DNA of 64,000 nucleotides from an uncultured Pelagibacteraceae bacterium (GCA_902532525.1 CACAIK010000001.1:124001-188000); one strand, 5' to 3'. Shown: positions 16,987 to 26,601, counted from the first letter of the stretch. Notes: generated from the sequence alone by a model not told the origin. Translations and numbers: made by a program.

Positions 16987-18999
16987 ATGCCAAAAAAAAA
17001 AAGAAAAAAAAAAATAATCACAAAAAAAAAAACTAAGTCTAAGTCGTTAGCTCCAAAGCAAGAAAAAGAACTTATATATAGAACAAAGAAAGACTGGATT
17101 AGCAAAGCTCTAGTAAATAAATCTCAGTATGAAAAAAAATATAAAGCTTCAATAAAAGATAATGATGGATTCTGGAAAAAAGAAGGAAAAAGAATTAATT
17201 GGATAAAACCATATACTAAAATTAAAGATGTTAAATATAGTAAATCAGATGTTAAGATAAAATGGTTTTATGATGGTACTCTTAATGCATCGGCAAATTG
17301 TATTGATAGACACTTAAAGAAGAATAAAGACAAAACTGCAATTATATGGGTTGGAGATGATCCAAAAGTTCAAAAGAAAATTTCTTACAAAGAATTACAC
17401 AAAGAAGTTTCTAAAGCTGCAAATGGTCTTAAAGAATTAGGGGTTAAAAAAGGCGATAGAGTAACAATTTATTTAACTATGATACCAGAACTTGCATATA
17501 CTATGTTAGCTTGCGCAAGAATAGGAGCAGTGCATTCGATAATTTTTGGAGGCTTTTCTCCCGATAGTATTTCTGGACGAATAAACGATTGCAAGTCTGA
17601 TTATCTAATTACAGCTGATGAAGGTGTAAGAGGTGGAAAAATAATACCTTTAAAATCAATAGCTGACGAAGCTTTAGTAAATTGTCCAAATGTAAAAAAA
17701 TGTGTAGTTGTCAAAAGAACAGGTAATAGAATTAATTGGGATGAACGAAGAGACGTTTGGTATCACGAGTTAACAAAAAAAGTTTCGAATAAATGTGAAC
17801 CTGAAGAAATGAATGCAGAAGATCCCTTATTTATTTTATATACGTCAGGATCAACTGGTAAACCAAAAGGTGTAATGCACACGACGGGTGGTTACATGGT
17901 TTATGCTTCAATGACCCACCAATATATATTTAATTATAAACCTAAAGATATTTATTGGTGTACAGCTGATATTGGTTGGGTAACTGGTCATAGCTATATT
18001 ATTTATGGACCATTATCAAATGGGGCAACAACAATAATGTTTGAGGGAATTCCAACTTATCCTGATAGTTCAAGATGGTGGCAAATCGTTGATAAGTATA
18101 AAGTGAATATTTTTTATACTGCCCCAACAGCAATAAGAGCTTTAATGAGAGAAGGTGATAAACCCGTTAAGAAAACATCAAGAAAATCACTGAAATTGTT
18201 AGGAACCGTAGGTGAGCCAATCAATCCAGAAGCCTGGGAGTGGTATTATAAAACTGTTGGAGATTCTAATTGTCCAATTGTTGATACTTGGTGGCAAACT
18301 GAAACGGGTGGAATATTAATTAGTCCTCAAACAGGTGCTATAAATTTAAAACCAGGTTCAGCAACAAAACCATTTTATGGAATTAAACCAGTAATAGTTA
18401 GTAAAGATGGAAAAGTTTTAAAAGGAGAAGCTGAAGGTCGATTATGTATTGCACAATCTTGGCCTGGTCAAATGCGGACGGTTTACGGAGATCATCAAAG
18501 GTTTATTGATACTTATTTTTCACAATTTGATGGAAAATACTTTACAGGAGATGGATGTAGAAGAGATAAAGATGGATACTATTGGATAACAGGAAGAGTA
18601 GATGATGTGATAATAGTATCAGGACATAATCTTGGAACTGCAGAGATAGAAAGTGCTTTCGTTGCTCATCCAAAAGTTGCTGAGGCTGCTGTTGTTGGAT
18701 ATCCTCATGATATTAAAGGTAATGGTTTGTATTGTTATGTAACTTTAAATGTAGGAGAAAAATCAACTTTAGATTTAGAGAGGGATTTAAAGCTTTGGGT
18801 AAGAAAACAAATTGGTCCGATAGCTACACCAGATCTAATTCAATTTTCACCTGGACTTCCAAAAACTAGATCGGGCAAAATTATGAGAAGAATTCTCAGA
18901 AAAATTGCAGCAAATGAACATGATCAATTAGGTGATACAACCACCTTGGCAGATCCAAGTGTAGTAAAAAGCTTAGTTGAAAATAGAAAAAATACTTAA
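16987..18999 (+). CDS. acs: Acetyl-CoA synthetase with Lys-rich N-terminal extension
   Basis: A 670-residue AMP-forming acetyl-CoA synthetase, activating acetate for central metabolism. Core motifs are [56 protein letters not shown] and the C-terminal [14 protein letters not shown] containing the lysine that is acetylated for control in homologues. Typical proteins begin near the segment aligned with residue ~35. Here about 25 Lys-rich residues precede it, encoded by three runs of eleven A's. No in-frame ATG lies between this start and the conserved region. The unknown gene and the Na+ symporter genes downstream suggest an acetate uptake and use locus. Confidence 0.96.
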   Translation: MPKKKRKKKIITKKKTKSKSLAPKQEKELIYRTKKDWISKALVNKSQYEKKYKASIKDNDGFWKKEGKRINWIKPYTKIKDVKYSKSDVKIKWFYDGTLNASANCIDRHLKKNKDKTAIIWVGDDPKVQKKISYKELHKEVSKAANGLKELGVKKGDRVTIYLTMIPELAYTMLACARIGAVHSIIFGGFSPDSISGRINDCKSDYLITADEGVRGGKIIPLKSIADEALVNCPNVKKCVVVKRTGNRINWDERRDVWYHELTKKVSNKCEPEEMNAEDPLFILYTSGSTGKPKGVMHTTGGYMVYASMTHQYIFNYKPKDIYWCTADIGWVTGHSYIIYGPLSNGATTIMFEGIPTYPDSSRWWQIVDKYKVNIFYTAPTAIRALMREGDKPVKKTSRKSLKLLGTVGEPINPEAWEWYYKTVGDSNCPIVDTWWQTETGGILISPQTGAINLKPGSATKPFYGIKPVIVSKDGKVLKGEAEGRLCIAQSWPGQMRTVYGDHQRFIDTYFSQFDGKYFTGDGCRRDKDGYYWITGRVDDVIIVSGHNLGTAEIESAFVAHPKVAEAAVVGYPHDIKGNGLYCYVTLNVGEKSTLDLERDLKLWVRKQIGPIATPDLIQFSPGLPKTRSGKIMRRILRKIAANEHDQLGDTTTLADPSVVKSLVENRKNT

Positions 19000-19625
19000 A
19001 AATTTATTAATTCAATAAATTCTTTTTTAACATTATCCCATTTTAAGATCATAGAATTCAAAACTATTTTTTTGTCTAAAGATTTTAATTCTTCAGCGAT
19101 AGGAGACCATTCATATAAAGATAAAGCACTTGTATTAAAGGGTAATGACTCATGGTATTCATTCCAATTAATTTTTTCATACCTCTCAAGAAATTTTTTT
19201 TTCGCATTTTCATAAATTTCCTTTGGCATTTCATTTTTCTGAAGTTCATTATCCAAAATTTCAAAATAAATTTCATTTGCTTTTTCAGTATCATGTTGAT
19301 TTCTGATATTTTTTAAAAAAGAGATTGTATAAAAAGTTAAATCCTGTAAAGCAGTTGAATAAATATTCCATTTAGCTTTGTTAATTGAACCTAAAAATAT
19401 CTCATCTTCGAACATCAATACATATTTTGCTCCCATTCTTGTTTTAAGATATCCGTATAAAGTGACTTGGCTTACCCATGCAGATTTTTTTTGAATGAAT
19501 TCTTTTAAATCGGAATAATTTTCGATTTTTTTTGTTTTTTTGAAATATTTTAAGAATGGAATGAAATATTCCTTTAAATACTCAAATTTCAAATCTCTGA
19601 GCTTTAATTTGTATTTGATGCCCAT
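18996..19625 (-). CDS. Conserved-looking protein of unknown function in the acetate locus
   Basis: A 209-residue soluble, charged protein with no signal peptide, membrane helix or motif I recognise. It is rich in aromatic and Lys/Glu residues; a central part ([28 protein letters not shown], about 49-76) looks like an alpha-helical core and the end ([21 protein letters not shown]) is also helical. It overlaps the 3' end of acs by 4 bases and is divergent from the DUF4212/symporter pair, with 111 bases between. That position makes a role in acetate transport or its control conceivable, but this rests on neighbourhood only. Confidence 0.7.
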   Translation of the reverse strand: MGIKYKLKLRDLKFEYLKEYFIPFLKYFKKTKKIENYSDLKEFIQKKSAWVSQVTLYGYLKTRMGAKYVLMFEDEIFLGSINKAKWNIYSTALQDLTFYTISFLKNIRNQHDTEKANEIYFEILDNELQKNEMPKEIYENAKKKFLERYEKINWNEYHESLPFNTSALSLYEWSPIAEELKSLDKKIVLNSMILKWDNVKKEFIELINF

Positions 19626-19674
19626 TTAGAACCGATATTACAACTTTTACTATAAATATATGCCATTTTTTACC

Positions 19675-19727
19675 CTTTAAATATCACTTTAAATGAGTAT
19701 GAATTATATCTTTAACCTATAGGGAGG
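19675..19727 (+). promoter_or_regulatory. Upstream region of the symporter operon with direct repeat and strong ribosome-binding site
   Basis: CTTTAAAT occurs twice, at 19675-19682 and 19687-19694, with a 12-base period, about 45-60 bases before the DUF4212 start. A very strong Shine-Dalgarno sequence AGGGAGG at 19721-19727 sits nine bases before the ATG. Most genes in the window have weak or no such site, so high translation of the transporter is likely. The repeat could be an activator site, but AT-rich words recur by chance in DNA of this composition. Confidence 0.4.
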
Positions 19728-19736
19728 ATTAAAATA

Positions 19737-19994
19737 ATGTCAAACAAAGAAAAGCACTGGGAAAAAACCAAAGGATTAATGATAATTACATTAATTATTT
19801 GGTTTGTTTTCGGTTATCTGATCTTCATGTTTGGTTCTGACCTAAACACTTCAAGTTTTATGGGATATCCATTAGCGTATTACATGTGTGCGCAAGGTTC
19901 CATCATTGCATTTGTGGTCCTAATTTTTTGGTTTGCAAATAGACAGGAAAAAATCGATGAAGAGTTTGGTTTTACCGAAAAGGAGGATGATTAA
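19737..19994 (+). CDS. DUF4212 sodium/substrate symporter small subunit
   Basis: An 85-residue membrane protein with two helices (about 16-33 and 42-63: IITLIIWFVFGYLIFMFG and YMCAQGSIIAFVVLIFWFANR) and a charged C-terminus. The pattern (HWEKTKGLM, YPLAYYMCAQGS, FWFANRQEKIDEEFGF) is that of DUF4212, the small partner of the VC_2705-type sodium:solute symporters. Its stop overlaps the start of the large subunit by one base (TAATG), and AGGAGG lies just before that start. It is probably required for transport together with the large subunit. Confidence 0.9.
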   Translation: MSNKEKHWEKTKGLMIITLIIWFVFGYLIFMFGSDLNTSSFMGYPLAYYMCAQGSIIAFVVLIFWFANRQEKIDEEFGFTEKEDD

Positions 19995-21832
19995 TGTTTA
20001 AAGGCAATTTTATTGACAACCTACCAAAAATTTACGGAACATATACTGGGGGCTTCATTGTATTCATCATTTTGATGGCAATAGCAGAGCAAGCAGGTAT
20101 GACCGCAAAAACAATTGGTATTTTGTTTGTCGCCTTTACAGTTTGTATATATGCCTTGATTGGGTATTTATCTCGAACTGTTCAGGTTGATGCTTATTAT
20201 GTTGCTGGAAGACAGGTACCAACAGTATTTAACGGAATGGCAACTGCAGCTGACTGGATGTCAGGTGCATCATTCGTTGCAATGGCTGGTGGTATTTACT
20301 TTGGTGGTTATACTTATATGGCTTTCTTAGTCGGATGGACTGGGGGATACGTTTTAGTATCATCACTTTTAGCACCATACTTAAGAAAATTTGGATGTTA
20401 TACTGTGCCAGATTTCATTGGAACAAGATACGGCGGAAACTTTGCAAGATTCTGTGCTGTAGTTGTTTTAACATTGGCATCTTTCACTTATGTAACAGCA
20501 CAAATTAACGCAACAGGAACAATCGCATCAAGAGCACTAAGTATTCCATTTGAATTAGGAGTTTGGGTTGGACTAGTAAGTATTTTACTTTGTTCAATGC
20601 TAGGCGGAATGAGAGCGGTAACTTGGACACAGGTTGCCCAATACATAGTATTGATTATTGCTTATCTAATTCCAGTATTCTGGATTAGTAACAAATCTGG
20701 TTTTGGTTTCTTTCCACACTTTATGTTAGGTGAGGAGGTAGCTAGATTAGGTGCACTTGAATCGCAATTTGGATTAGTTAAAAATGCTGCTGCAGATATT
20801 AAAGCTGCAGGTGTACCAGGTGGTCTAAAATCTATCGCTGTGTCACACGCAGGTGTGCCAGAAGGTGGAATGGCTGCATGGAAGTTTATTTCATTAGCAC
20901 TATGTATGATGGTAGGAACAGCTTCTTTACCGCACATTTTAATGAGATACTTCACTACTCCAAGTGTTAAAGCTGCAAGAAAATCAGTGGCATGGTCACT
21001 ATTCTTTATTGCATTGCTTTATACTTCAGCGCCAATGCTTGCAACATTATCCAAAATCTCACTAATAGATCCAAACTTACCAACAGGTATTATTGGAAAA
21101 CCAATTGCTGAGATTATGCAAATTGAGTGGGTAAATGCTTGGATTAATGTAAAACAAGCCTTCATAGCAGACTTTAACGGAGATGGTATTCTTCAGTTAA
21201 ATGAATGGTTTATGAGAGGTGACGTAGTTGTACTAGCAACTCCTGAAGTTGCTGGATTACCATACGTAATCTCTGGACTAGTTGCTGCAGGAGGAATGGC
21301 TGCTGCGATGTCAACTGCTGATGGTCTAATTCTTGCTATCGCAAACGCTTTATCACATGATATCTATTACAAAATCATTGATCCAAAAGCGGATGTAAGA
21401 AAAAGATTGTTAGTAGCTAGAGCACTTCTAATTGTTATTGGTGCCGCTGGAGCATACATTGCATCGATGAGGATCACTAGTATCCTTGGTGCAGTTGCTT
21501 GGGCATTTGACTTTGCAATGTCAGGATTGTTCTTCCCATTAATACTTGGTGTATGGTGGAAGAGAGCAACAAGACAAGGAGCAATAGCAGGTATGATAGC
21601 AGGTCTTGCATCAGGAACAGCTTATCTAATTTATGTGTATCCTAAGTTTATGGGTAATGCACCTTGGTTAGGTATTGACCATTTACGTTTCGGTATAATC
21701 GGAGCGTCGGTCTGTTTAGTTGTAATGGTTGTAGTAAGTTTAATGACTGAAGAACCAGATAAAGCTACACAGCAAATGGTAGACGAAGTTCGTGTTCCAT
21801 CAGGTAAGACGATACTTGGTAAGCAACACTAA
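19994..21832 (+). CDS. Cation/acetate-type sodium:solute symporter with EF-hand-like loop
   Basis: A 612-residue SSS-family transporter of the ActP/VC_2705 type with about 13-14 membrane helices. SSS features include GRQVPTVFNGMATAADWMSGASFV near residue 70-95, GTRYGG, and the GGMAAAMSTADGLILAIANALSHD stretch near 434-457. A loop at 393-404 reads DFNGDGILQLNE, a textbook EF-hand calcium-binding loop. Acetate or another short carboxylate is the likely substrate because acs lies just upstream across one gene; lactate or propionate cannot be excluded. Codon use is richer in G and C than the neighbours, in line with high expression. The transcript ends at a strong hairpin terminator. Confidence 0.92.
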   Translation: MFKGNFIDNLPKIYGTYTGGFIVFIILMAIAEQAGMTAKTIGILFVAFTVCIYALIGYLSRTVQVDAYYVAGRQVPTVFNGMATAADWMSGASFVAMAGGIYFGGYTYMAFLVGWTGGYVLVSSLLAPYLRKFGCYTVPDFIGTRYGGNFARFCAVVVLTLASFTYVTAQINATGTIASRALSIPFELGVWVGLVSILLCSMLGGMRAVTWTQVAQYIVLIIAYLIPVFWISNKSGFGFFPHFMLGEEVARLGALESQFGLVKNAAADIKAAGVPGGLKSIAVSHAGVPEGGMAAWKFISLALCMMVGTASLPHILMRYFTTPSVKAARKSVAWSLFFIALLYTSAPMLATLSKISLIDPNLPTGIIGKPIAEIMQIEWVNAWINVKQAFIADFNGDGILQLNEWFMRGDVVVLATPEVAGLPYVISGLVAAGGMAAAMSTADGLILAIANALSHDIYYKIIDPKADVRKRLLVARALLIVIGAAGAYIASMRITSILGAVAWAFDFAMSGLFFPLILGVWWKRATRQGAIAGMIAGLASGTAYLIYVYPKFMGNAPWLGIDHLRFGIIGASVCLVVMVVVSLMTEEPDKATQQMVDEVRVPSGKTILGKQH

Positions 21833-21839
21833 ATTAAAC

Positions 21840-21870
21840 TTTTTGGGGGCGATATTCGCCCCCATTTTTT
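21840..21870 (+). terminator. Rho-independent terminator after the symporter gene
   Basis: A perfect nine-base-pair stem (TGGGGGCGA at 21844-21852 and TCGCCCCCA at 21856-21864) with a TAT loop is followed at once by six T's. It lies 11 bases after the symporter stop and is by far the most GC-rich hairpin seen in this window. The downstream small membrane gene starts eight bases after the T run, so it needs its own promoter or read-through. Confidence 0.93.
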
Positions 21871-21877
21871 CAAATAA

Positions 21878-22213
21878 ATGCCATTATATATTTTAATAAT
21901 AGACTACATTTTAGGTATCATCATGTGGACTTTGATTGGAAGATCCGCAATGAATATTTTTCAAAAAGAAGATTCTGAATTCTTTTTTATGAAAGTTTTT
22001 GTAAGATATACAAACCCAATTATAAGAGTTTTCAAATTTATAACACCCAGTTTCATCATAGGGCCGCTAGTCCCACTTTATGTTGCATGGTTTTTTTACA
22101 TGTTTAGATTTTATTTAATGCCTTATTTAATGGGTTATTCTGTTATGGGAATGTTATCGTTTCCATTAGAAAGTGAAATAGCTGCAGAAATTTATAAAAT
22201 ATTTGGTAAATAA
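21878..22213 (+). CDS. YggT-like small membrane protein
   Basis: A 111-residue membrane protein: helix 1 about 3-25 (YILIIDYILGIIMWTLIG), an amphipathic stretch with VRYTNPIIRVFKFITPSFI, helix 2 about 60-85 and a C-terminal tail. The TNPIIRVFKFITP segment resembles the YggT signature, so I call it YggT-like; it is longer than the YggT protein near folD. It starts directly after the symporter terminator. A role next to the acetate transporter is possible but unproven. Confidence 0.65.
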   Translation: MPLYILIIDYILGIIMWTLIGRSAMNIFQKEDSEFFFMKVFVRYTNPIIRVFKFITPSFIIGPLVPLYVAWFFYMFRFYLMPYLMGYSVMGMLSFPLESEIAAEIYKIFGK

Positions 22214-22260
22214 TAATTCAAATATATTCAAAAATTGATAGTACTAGTTTTTATTTATTA

Positions 22261-22920
22261 ATGAAAAATATAAAAATTTCGCCTTCAATACTCTCTGCTG
22301 ATTTTAGCCAATTAGGTAAAGAAATAAAAAGATTAGAAGATGGTGGTGCAGACTTAATTCATGTTGATGTAATGGATGGACATTTTGTTCCCAATATAAC
22401 AATTGGGCCCCCAGTTATAAAAACGCTAAGAAATTATACCAAATTACCTTTTGATGTACATTTAATGATCTCACCAGTACATAAATATATTAAAAATTTT
22501 GCTGAAGCTGGATCTGATATAATAACAATTCACCCCGAGGCCACTGGTAATTTGATCGAGTCAATTCGTCTGATAAAACAATTAAAGAAAAAAGTAGGTA
22601 TATCTTTAAATCCAAACACAGAAATAGATGTTATAGAAAAAACTTTAAAAGATATTGATTTAGTTTTAATAATGAGCGTATACCCAGGATTTGGTGGTCA
22701 AAAATTTATACCAGAAGTTATTGAAAAAATTAAAAAGCTACATCAAATAAAAAAGAGTAATAACTTAAAATTTGATATTGAGGTTGATGGTGGAATAAAT
22801 TTTTCCAATTCAAAAGAGGTTATATCAGCAGGAGCAAACATATTGGTTTCTGGAACAACCATATTTAAAGAAAACGACGGCGATATTAAAAAAAATATAG
22901 AAACTCTAAGATCAATGTAG
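22261..22920 (+). CDS. rpe: Ribulose-phosphate 3-epimerase
   Basis: A 219-residue TIM-barrel epimerase interconverting ribulose-5-phosphate and xylulose-5-phosphate in the pentose phosphate pathway. Motifs: ISPSILSADFSQLG, HVDVMDGHFVPNITIGP (metal-binding His and Asp), PFDVHLMI, MSVYPGFGGQKFIPE and IEVDGGIN. The stop is one base before the ATG of the heparinase-like gene, and purH follows, so the three are probably one transcript. Confidence 0.97.
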   Translation: MKNIKISPSILSADFSQLGKEIKRLEDGGADLIHVDVMDGHFVPNITIGPPVIKTLRNYTKLPFDVHLMISPVHKYIKNFAEAGSDIITIHPEATGNLIESIRLIKQLKKKVGISLNPNTEIDVIEKTLKDIDLVLIMSVYPGFGGQKFIPEVIEKIKKLHQIKKSNNLKFDIEVDGGINFSNSKEVISAGANILVSGTTIFKENDGDIKKNIETLRSM

Positions 22921-22921
22921 A

Positions 22922-24547
22922 ATGCTTATAAAAAATTCTTTAATTTCAATAAATGAATTTTTTTACTCTTCTAAAAATCAAATAAAAAAATTATACCTAA
23001 AATCAAATCTATATAATAATAAAATTTCAAAAATTGAAATAAATAACATTTCCTACAGACCCAGTCTAAGTATTCTTGGTTGCTTGGTTAAATATAACAA
23101 AAAAAAAATTAAAATTGAGGAATTAAATAGAGAGAATATTTGGGGAAATAAATTATTAAGTGGAAATTATTTAAATAAACTAAATAATTTTTATTGGTTG
23201 TTTAGCATTGATTTAAAGTCTTCTCCAAATATCACTCAGTCAATAATTATTAAATGGATTGAAAAAAACCAAAAATATAATTCATTAACATGGCAGATTG
23301 ATATTTTATCAAAAAGAATAATATCTTGGTTGTCAAACTCTAAATTAACGTATGATAAGAGCGACGATGAATATAAAAAAAGATTTAATTTTTCTATAAA
23401 CAAACAAGTGAATCATTTAATAAATGAAATTACTAAATCTCAATCTGTTGATGACAAATTATTAGGCTGTACTGCAATCATAATAACAGGACTATCATAT
23501 GAAAATGAGAAATTTTTAAATTATGGCTTAGAATTATTAAGAAAAATCATTATTAACTCTTTTGATGACGAATATTTTCCAAAAACAAGGAGTATTAGAC
23601 AATTAAATTTTTATTTAAAATATTTTGTTCTTGTTAGGGAATTATTAAAGGAATCTTTTAATAATATTCCTGAGTACCTTGATGAAATAATTTTCTATCT
23701 TGGAAAATCTTACGTGATTTTCTCAAAACCTGAACAAAGTTTACTTTTTAATGGGAATCATCAAAATGACTTAAAAGAATTTAATAAATATCTATCACTA
23801 TATAAATATAAATTCGAAAATTCGAATAATGAAGTTGGTGGATACGCAATTTTAAAAAATAAAAGCTGCATTCTTGCAATGGATGTTGGAAATTCTCCCC
23901 AAAAAAGATTTTCGCATAATTATCAAAGTGGAGCGCTTTCATTTGAATTTTTTTACAAAGATAAAAAACTAATTTCAAATTCTGGGTATTTTCAGGATTA
24001 TAAAAACAAGCTAAATCTAATTTCAAAATCTACTGCTGCCCATTCAACCCTTATTATAGATAATTATTCAAGTTGTTCTTTCAGAAATAGCAGAGGCTAT
24101 AAGACATTAGAAAATGGTTTAAAAATTAGTGACAAAAATATTGTTAATGAAAAAAACTATTGGTTAATTAAAGCATCCCATAATGGTTATTTAAAAAAAT
24201 TGGGAATTTTACATGAAAGATCTTTAGAATATTTTTCAGAAAAATATAAATTGATAGGAACAGATAAAATAATCTCAAAAAATAAGTCGGAACCAAAAAA
24301 ATATGATATCAGGTTCCATATGGAGCCGGGTGTTAAATTAACAAAAACTTTAGATAATAAAACTATACTAATTGAAATTGAAAATTCTGGGTGGAAATTT
24401 TCAAGTAACTGCGAGAATATTAATATTGAATCAGGTATATATTTCGGTAATAAAAATTTATCTAGTGAAAATCAAAATATATGTTTATCAGGCAAAACAA
24501 AGGATGTAAGTTTGGACATTAAATGGGTATTCGAAAAAATACAGTAA
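22922..24547 (+). CDS. Heparinase II/III-family protein
   Basis: A 541-residue protein with the layout of alphaproteobacterial heparinase II/III-like proteins: an alpha-helical toroid domain in the first ~300 residues (NRENIWGNKLLSGNYLN, NFYWLFSIDL, QLNFYLKYFVLVRELL) and a C-terminal beta-rich part with AAHSTLIIDNYSS and DIRFHMEPGVKL. Characterised members are polysaccharide lyases, but these purH-linked members lack an assigned substrate. There is no signal peptide, unlike secreted lyases, so a cytoplasmic glycan-related role is possible. It overlaps the purH start by 25 bases. Confidence 0.85.
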   Translation: MLIKNSLISINEFFYSSKNQIKKLYLKSNLYNNKISKIEINNISYRPSLSILGCLVKYNKKKIKIEELNRENIWGNKLLSGNYLNKLNNFYWLFSIDLKSSPNITQSIIIKWIEKNQKYNSLTWQIDILSKRIISWLSNSKLTYDKSDDEYKKRFNFSINKQVNHLINEITKSQSVDDKLLGCTAIIITGLSYENEKFLNYGLELLRKIIINSFDDEYFPKTRSIRQLNFYLKYFVLVRELLKESFNNIPEYLDEIIFYLGKSYVIFSKPEQSLLFNGNHQNDLKEFNKYLSLYKYKFENSNNEVGGYAILKNKSCILAMDVGNSPQKRFSHNYQSGALSFEFFYKDKKLISNSGYFQDYKNKLNLISKSTAAHSTLIIDNYSSCSFRNSRGYKTLENGLKISDKNIVNEKNYWLIKASHNGYLKKLGILHERSLEYFSEKYKLIGTDKIISKNKSEPKKYDIRFHMEPGVKLTKTLDNKTILIEIENSGWKFSSNCENINIESGIYFGNKNLSSENQNICLSGKTKDVSLDIKWVFEKIQ

Positions 24548-26082
24548 AAATCAAGACTGCTCTAATTTCATTGTCAGATAAATCTAATTTAAAACCATTA
24601 TTAAGTTTATTAAAAAAGTATAATATTAAAATAGTAAGCTCAGGTGGAACATACAAAAAAATTAAAGCTTTAGGTTTTAAATGCTTGGAGGTATCCAAAT
24701 TTACAAATTCAAAAGAGTTATTAGATGGAAGAGTAAAAACTTTACATCCAAAAATTCATTCTGGGATTTTAAATATTAGGCAGAACCAAAAACATCAAAA
24801 AGAAATGAAAATTAATAATTATGAAAATATAGACTTAGTAGTTATAAATTTTTATCCATTTGAAAAGGTTTTATTAAATAATTCAGGTCACAAAAATATA
24901 ATCGAAAATATAGATATTGGAGGACCGACAATGGTTAGATCAGCTGCAAAAAATTATAATGATGTAGTAGTTCTAAGTAACTCAAAACAGTATGAGGATT
25001 TAGCTATTGAATTAAATAAAAATAAAGGATCGACAAATATAAATTTTAGAGAAAAATTAGCTGAGGAAGCATTTATGGAAACTGCATATTATGAATCAAA
25101 AATTTTTAATTATTTCAATCAGAAGTCTGAAAACCTTTTCCCAATCAAGAATGTATTTTCCGGAAAATTAGTTGAGAAAACAAGATATGGAGAAAACCCT
25201 CATCAAAGGGCGGCAATATATTCACAAAATAACAAACAGGAAATTATTCAAATCAGCGGAAAACAACTAAGTTACAACAACTATAACGATCTTTATTCAG
25301 CTCTAAGTATATCTAAAAATTTGCCAAAAAATAACGGTGTAGCAATAATTAAACATGCTAATCCCTGTGGAGTTTCCATTAATCCAAACAAAATTAAATC
25401 TTTTAAAGAGGCTTTAGAAAGTGACCCAATTAGTGCCTATGGTGGTATTCTATCATGTAACTTTAAATTAAATATTAGCTTAGCTAAAGAGATTAATAAA
25501 ATATTTTTTGAGGTAATAGTTGCAAATGGATTTGATGAAAAATCAGTCAAACTTCTGAAAAAGAAAAAAAACCTAAGACTAATTGATTCTAGTAATGTAG
25601 AAAAAAATTTTAAATTTAATTTCATAAATAAATTTAATTCTATTTTAGTGCAAGATCCAGATACACAACATTTTTCTAAGAAAGATTTTAAAATTGTATC
25701 AAAAATAAAACCTACGAATAAAACTTTAAACAAACTTATTTTTGCATTTAATATATGCAGAAGTGTAAAATCGAATGCAATAGTCATTACAAAAGATTAC
25801 AAGACAATAGGCATAGGTTCTGGTCAACCAAGTAGGTTAGATAGTTGCAAAATAGCAATTAATAAAATGAAAAAGTTTCAGAAAATACGCGATAGTGATG
25901 AAATTTTAGCAGCATCAGATGCTTTTTTCCCGTTTGTGGATGGTATAGAAAAATTAGTACAAGCAGGAATTTCAGCAGTCATTCAACCTTCTGGTTCAAA
26001 AAACGATAAAAAAATTATTCAATTTGCCAACCAAACAAAAACTATATTAGTGTTTTCTAAAACTAGACATTTTAATCACTAA
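24523..26082 (+). CDS. purH: Bifunctional AICAR formyltransferase / IMP cyclohydrolase
   Basis: A 519-residue PurH, catalysing the last two steps of IMP synthesis. The N-terminal IMP cyclohydrolase part has ALISLSDKSNL, SSGGTYKKIK, DGRVKTLHPKIHSGIL and VVINFYPFE. The C-terminal transformylase part has RYGENPHQRAA, KHANPCGVS, DPISAYGGI and the late SDAFFPFVDGIEKLVQAGISAVIQPSGS. The start inside the preceding gene is the only sensible ATG before the conserved region. The stop abuts the convergent phhB stop without a spacer. Confidence 0.97.
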   Translation: MGIRKNTVKIKTALISLSDKSNLKPLLSLLKKYNIKIVSSGGTYKKIKALGFKCLEVSKFTNSKELLDGRVKTLHPKIHSGILNIRQNQKHQKEMKINNYENIDLVVINFYPFEKVLLNNSGHKNIIENIDIGGPTMVRSAAKNYNDVVVLSNSKQYEDLAIELNKNKGSTNINFREKLAEEAFMETAYYESKIFNYFNQKSENLFPIKNVFSGKLVEKTRYGENPHQRAAIYSQNNKQEIIQISGKQLSYNNYNDLYSALSISKNLPKNNGVAIIKHANPCGVSINPNKIKSFKEALESDPISAYGGILSCNFKLNISLAKEINKIFFEVIVANGFDEKSVKLLKKKKNLRLIDSSNVEKNFKFNFINKFNSILVQDPDTQHFSKKDFKIVSKIKPTNKTLNKLIFAFNICRSVKSNAIVITKDYKTIGIGSGQPSRLDSCKIAINKMKKFQKIRDSDEILAASDAFFPFVDGIEKLVQAGISAVIQPSGSKNDKKIIQFANQTKTILVFSKTRHFNH

Positions 26083-26421
26083 TCAATTTATCTTATCTAT
26101 TTTAGCAGCTAAAATAAAATCACTTTCAGCAAGACCCTTAATTGCATGTGTAAATATTTTAATTCTTGCATAACCCCATCCAAACCATAAATCAGGATGA
26201 TGTCCCTCTGTTTCGGCAATCTCACCAACTTTATTCACAAATTCTTGACTTTGTAAAAAGTCATCAAATTTAAAATTTTTTATCAGATGAAATCCATCAA
26301 TTTTATCTTCAATTACTTCCCATCCATCAACTTGTTTTAAGTACTTATGAATTTCTTCTGTGCTGAAAGGTGGGATATTTCCTTCACATGGTATACATTT
26401 CTTACTTGCTAGATCACTCAT
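26083..26421 (-). CDS. phhB: 4a-hydroxytetrahydrobiopterin dehydratase
   Basis: A 112-residue pterin-4a-carbinolamine dehydratase (PhhB/DCoH). The catalytic pattern GHHPDLWFGWGYARIKIFTHAIKGLAESDF contains the family's HHP and the later TH. A short N-terminal CIPCEGNIPPFS precedes the fold. It recycles tetrahydropterin after aromatic hydroxylation; no phenylalanine hydroxylase is in the window. It sits between purH (convergent, no gap) and tRNA-Gly on the same strand, 16 bases from the tRNA 3' end, so it may be co-transcribed with the tRNA. Confidence 0.92.
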   Translation of the reverse strand: MSDLASKKCIPCEGNIPPFSTEEIHKYLKQVDGWEVIEDKIDGFHLIKNFKFDDFLQSQEFVNKVGEIAETEGHHPDLWFGWGYARIKIFTHAIKGLAESDFILAAKIDKIN

Positions 26422-26437
26422 AATAAAATTCCTATAT

Positions 26438-26512
26438 TGGAGCGGGCAATGGGACTTGAACCCACGACCTTCTCGTTGGCAACGAGACGCTCTACCACTG
26501 AGCTATGCCCGC
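26438..26512 (-). tRNA. tRNA-Gly (anticodon GCC)
   Basis: On the minus strand the sequence folds as a complete cloverleaf. The acceptor stem is GCGGGCA/TGCCCGC, the D arm contains TAGCTCAGTGGTAGAGC, the anticodon arm CTCGT-TGCCAAC-GAG presents GCC, and the T arm carries GGTTCAAGTCC. The discriminator is T and the 3' CCA is encoded. GCC reads glycine GGC and GGU codons. It lies between phhB and the divergent LON-domain gene. Confidence 0.97.
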
Positions 26513-26601
26513 ATATTCTTATATAATAAAATTAAAAGCTTTTTTTAAATTTATCAAGTGATTAAATAATTAAATGCGACTATCAAATCAATTCTGTCTA
26601 G

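Noticed and set aside
20662-20955. Minus-strand frame of 97 codons opposite the symporter
   Set aside because: Antisense to conserved membrane segments with no homology pattern; arises from codon bias of the symporter.
26360-26548. Open reading frame of 62 codons containing GQWDLNPRPSRWQRDALPLSYARI
   Set aside because: It is the plus-strand translation across tRNA-Gly, a well-known spurious protein arising from tRNA genes.
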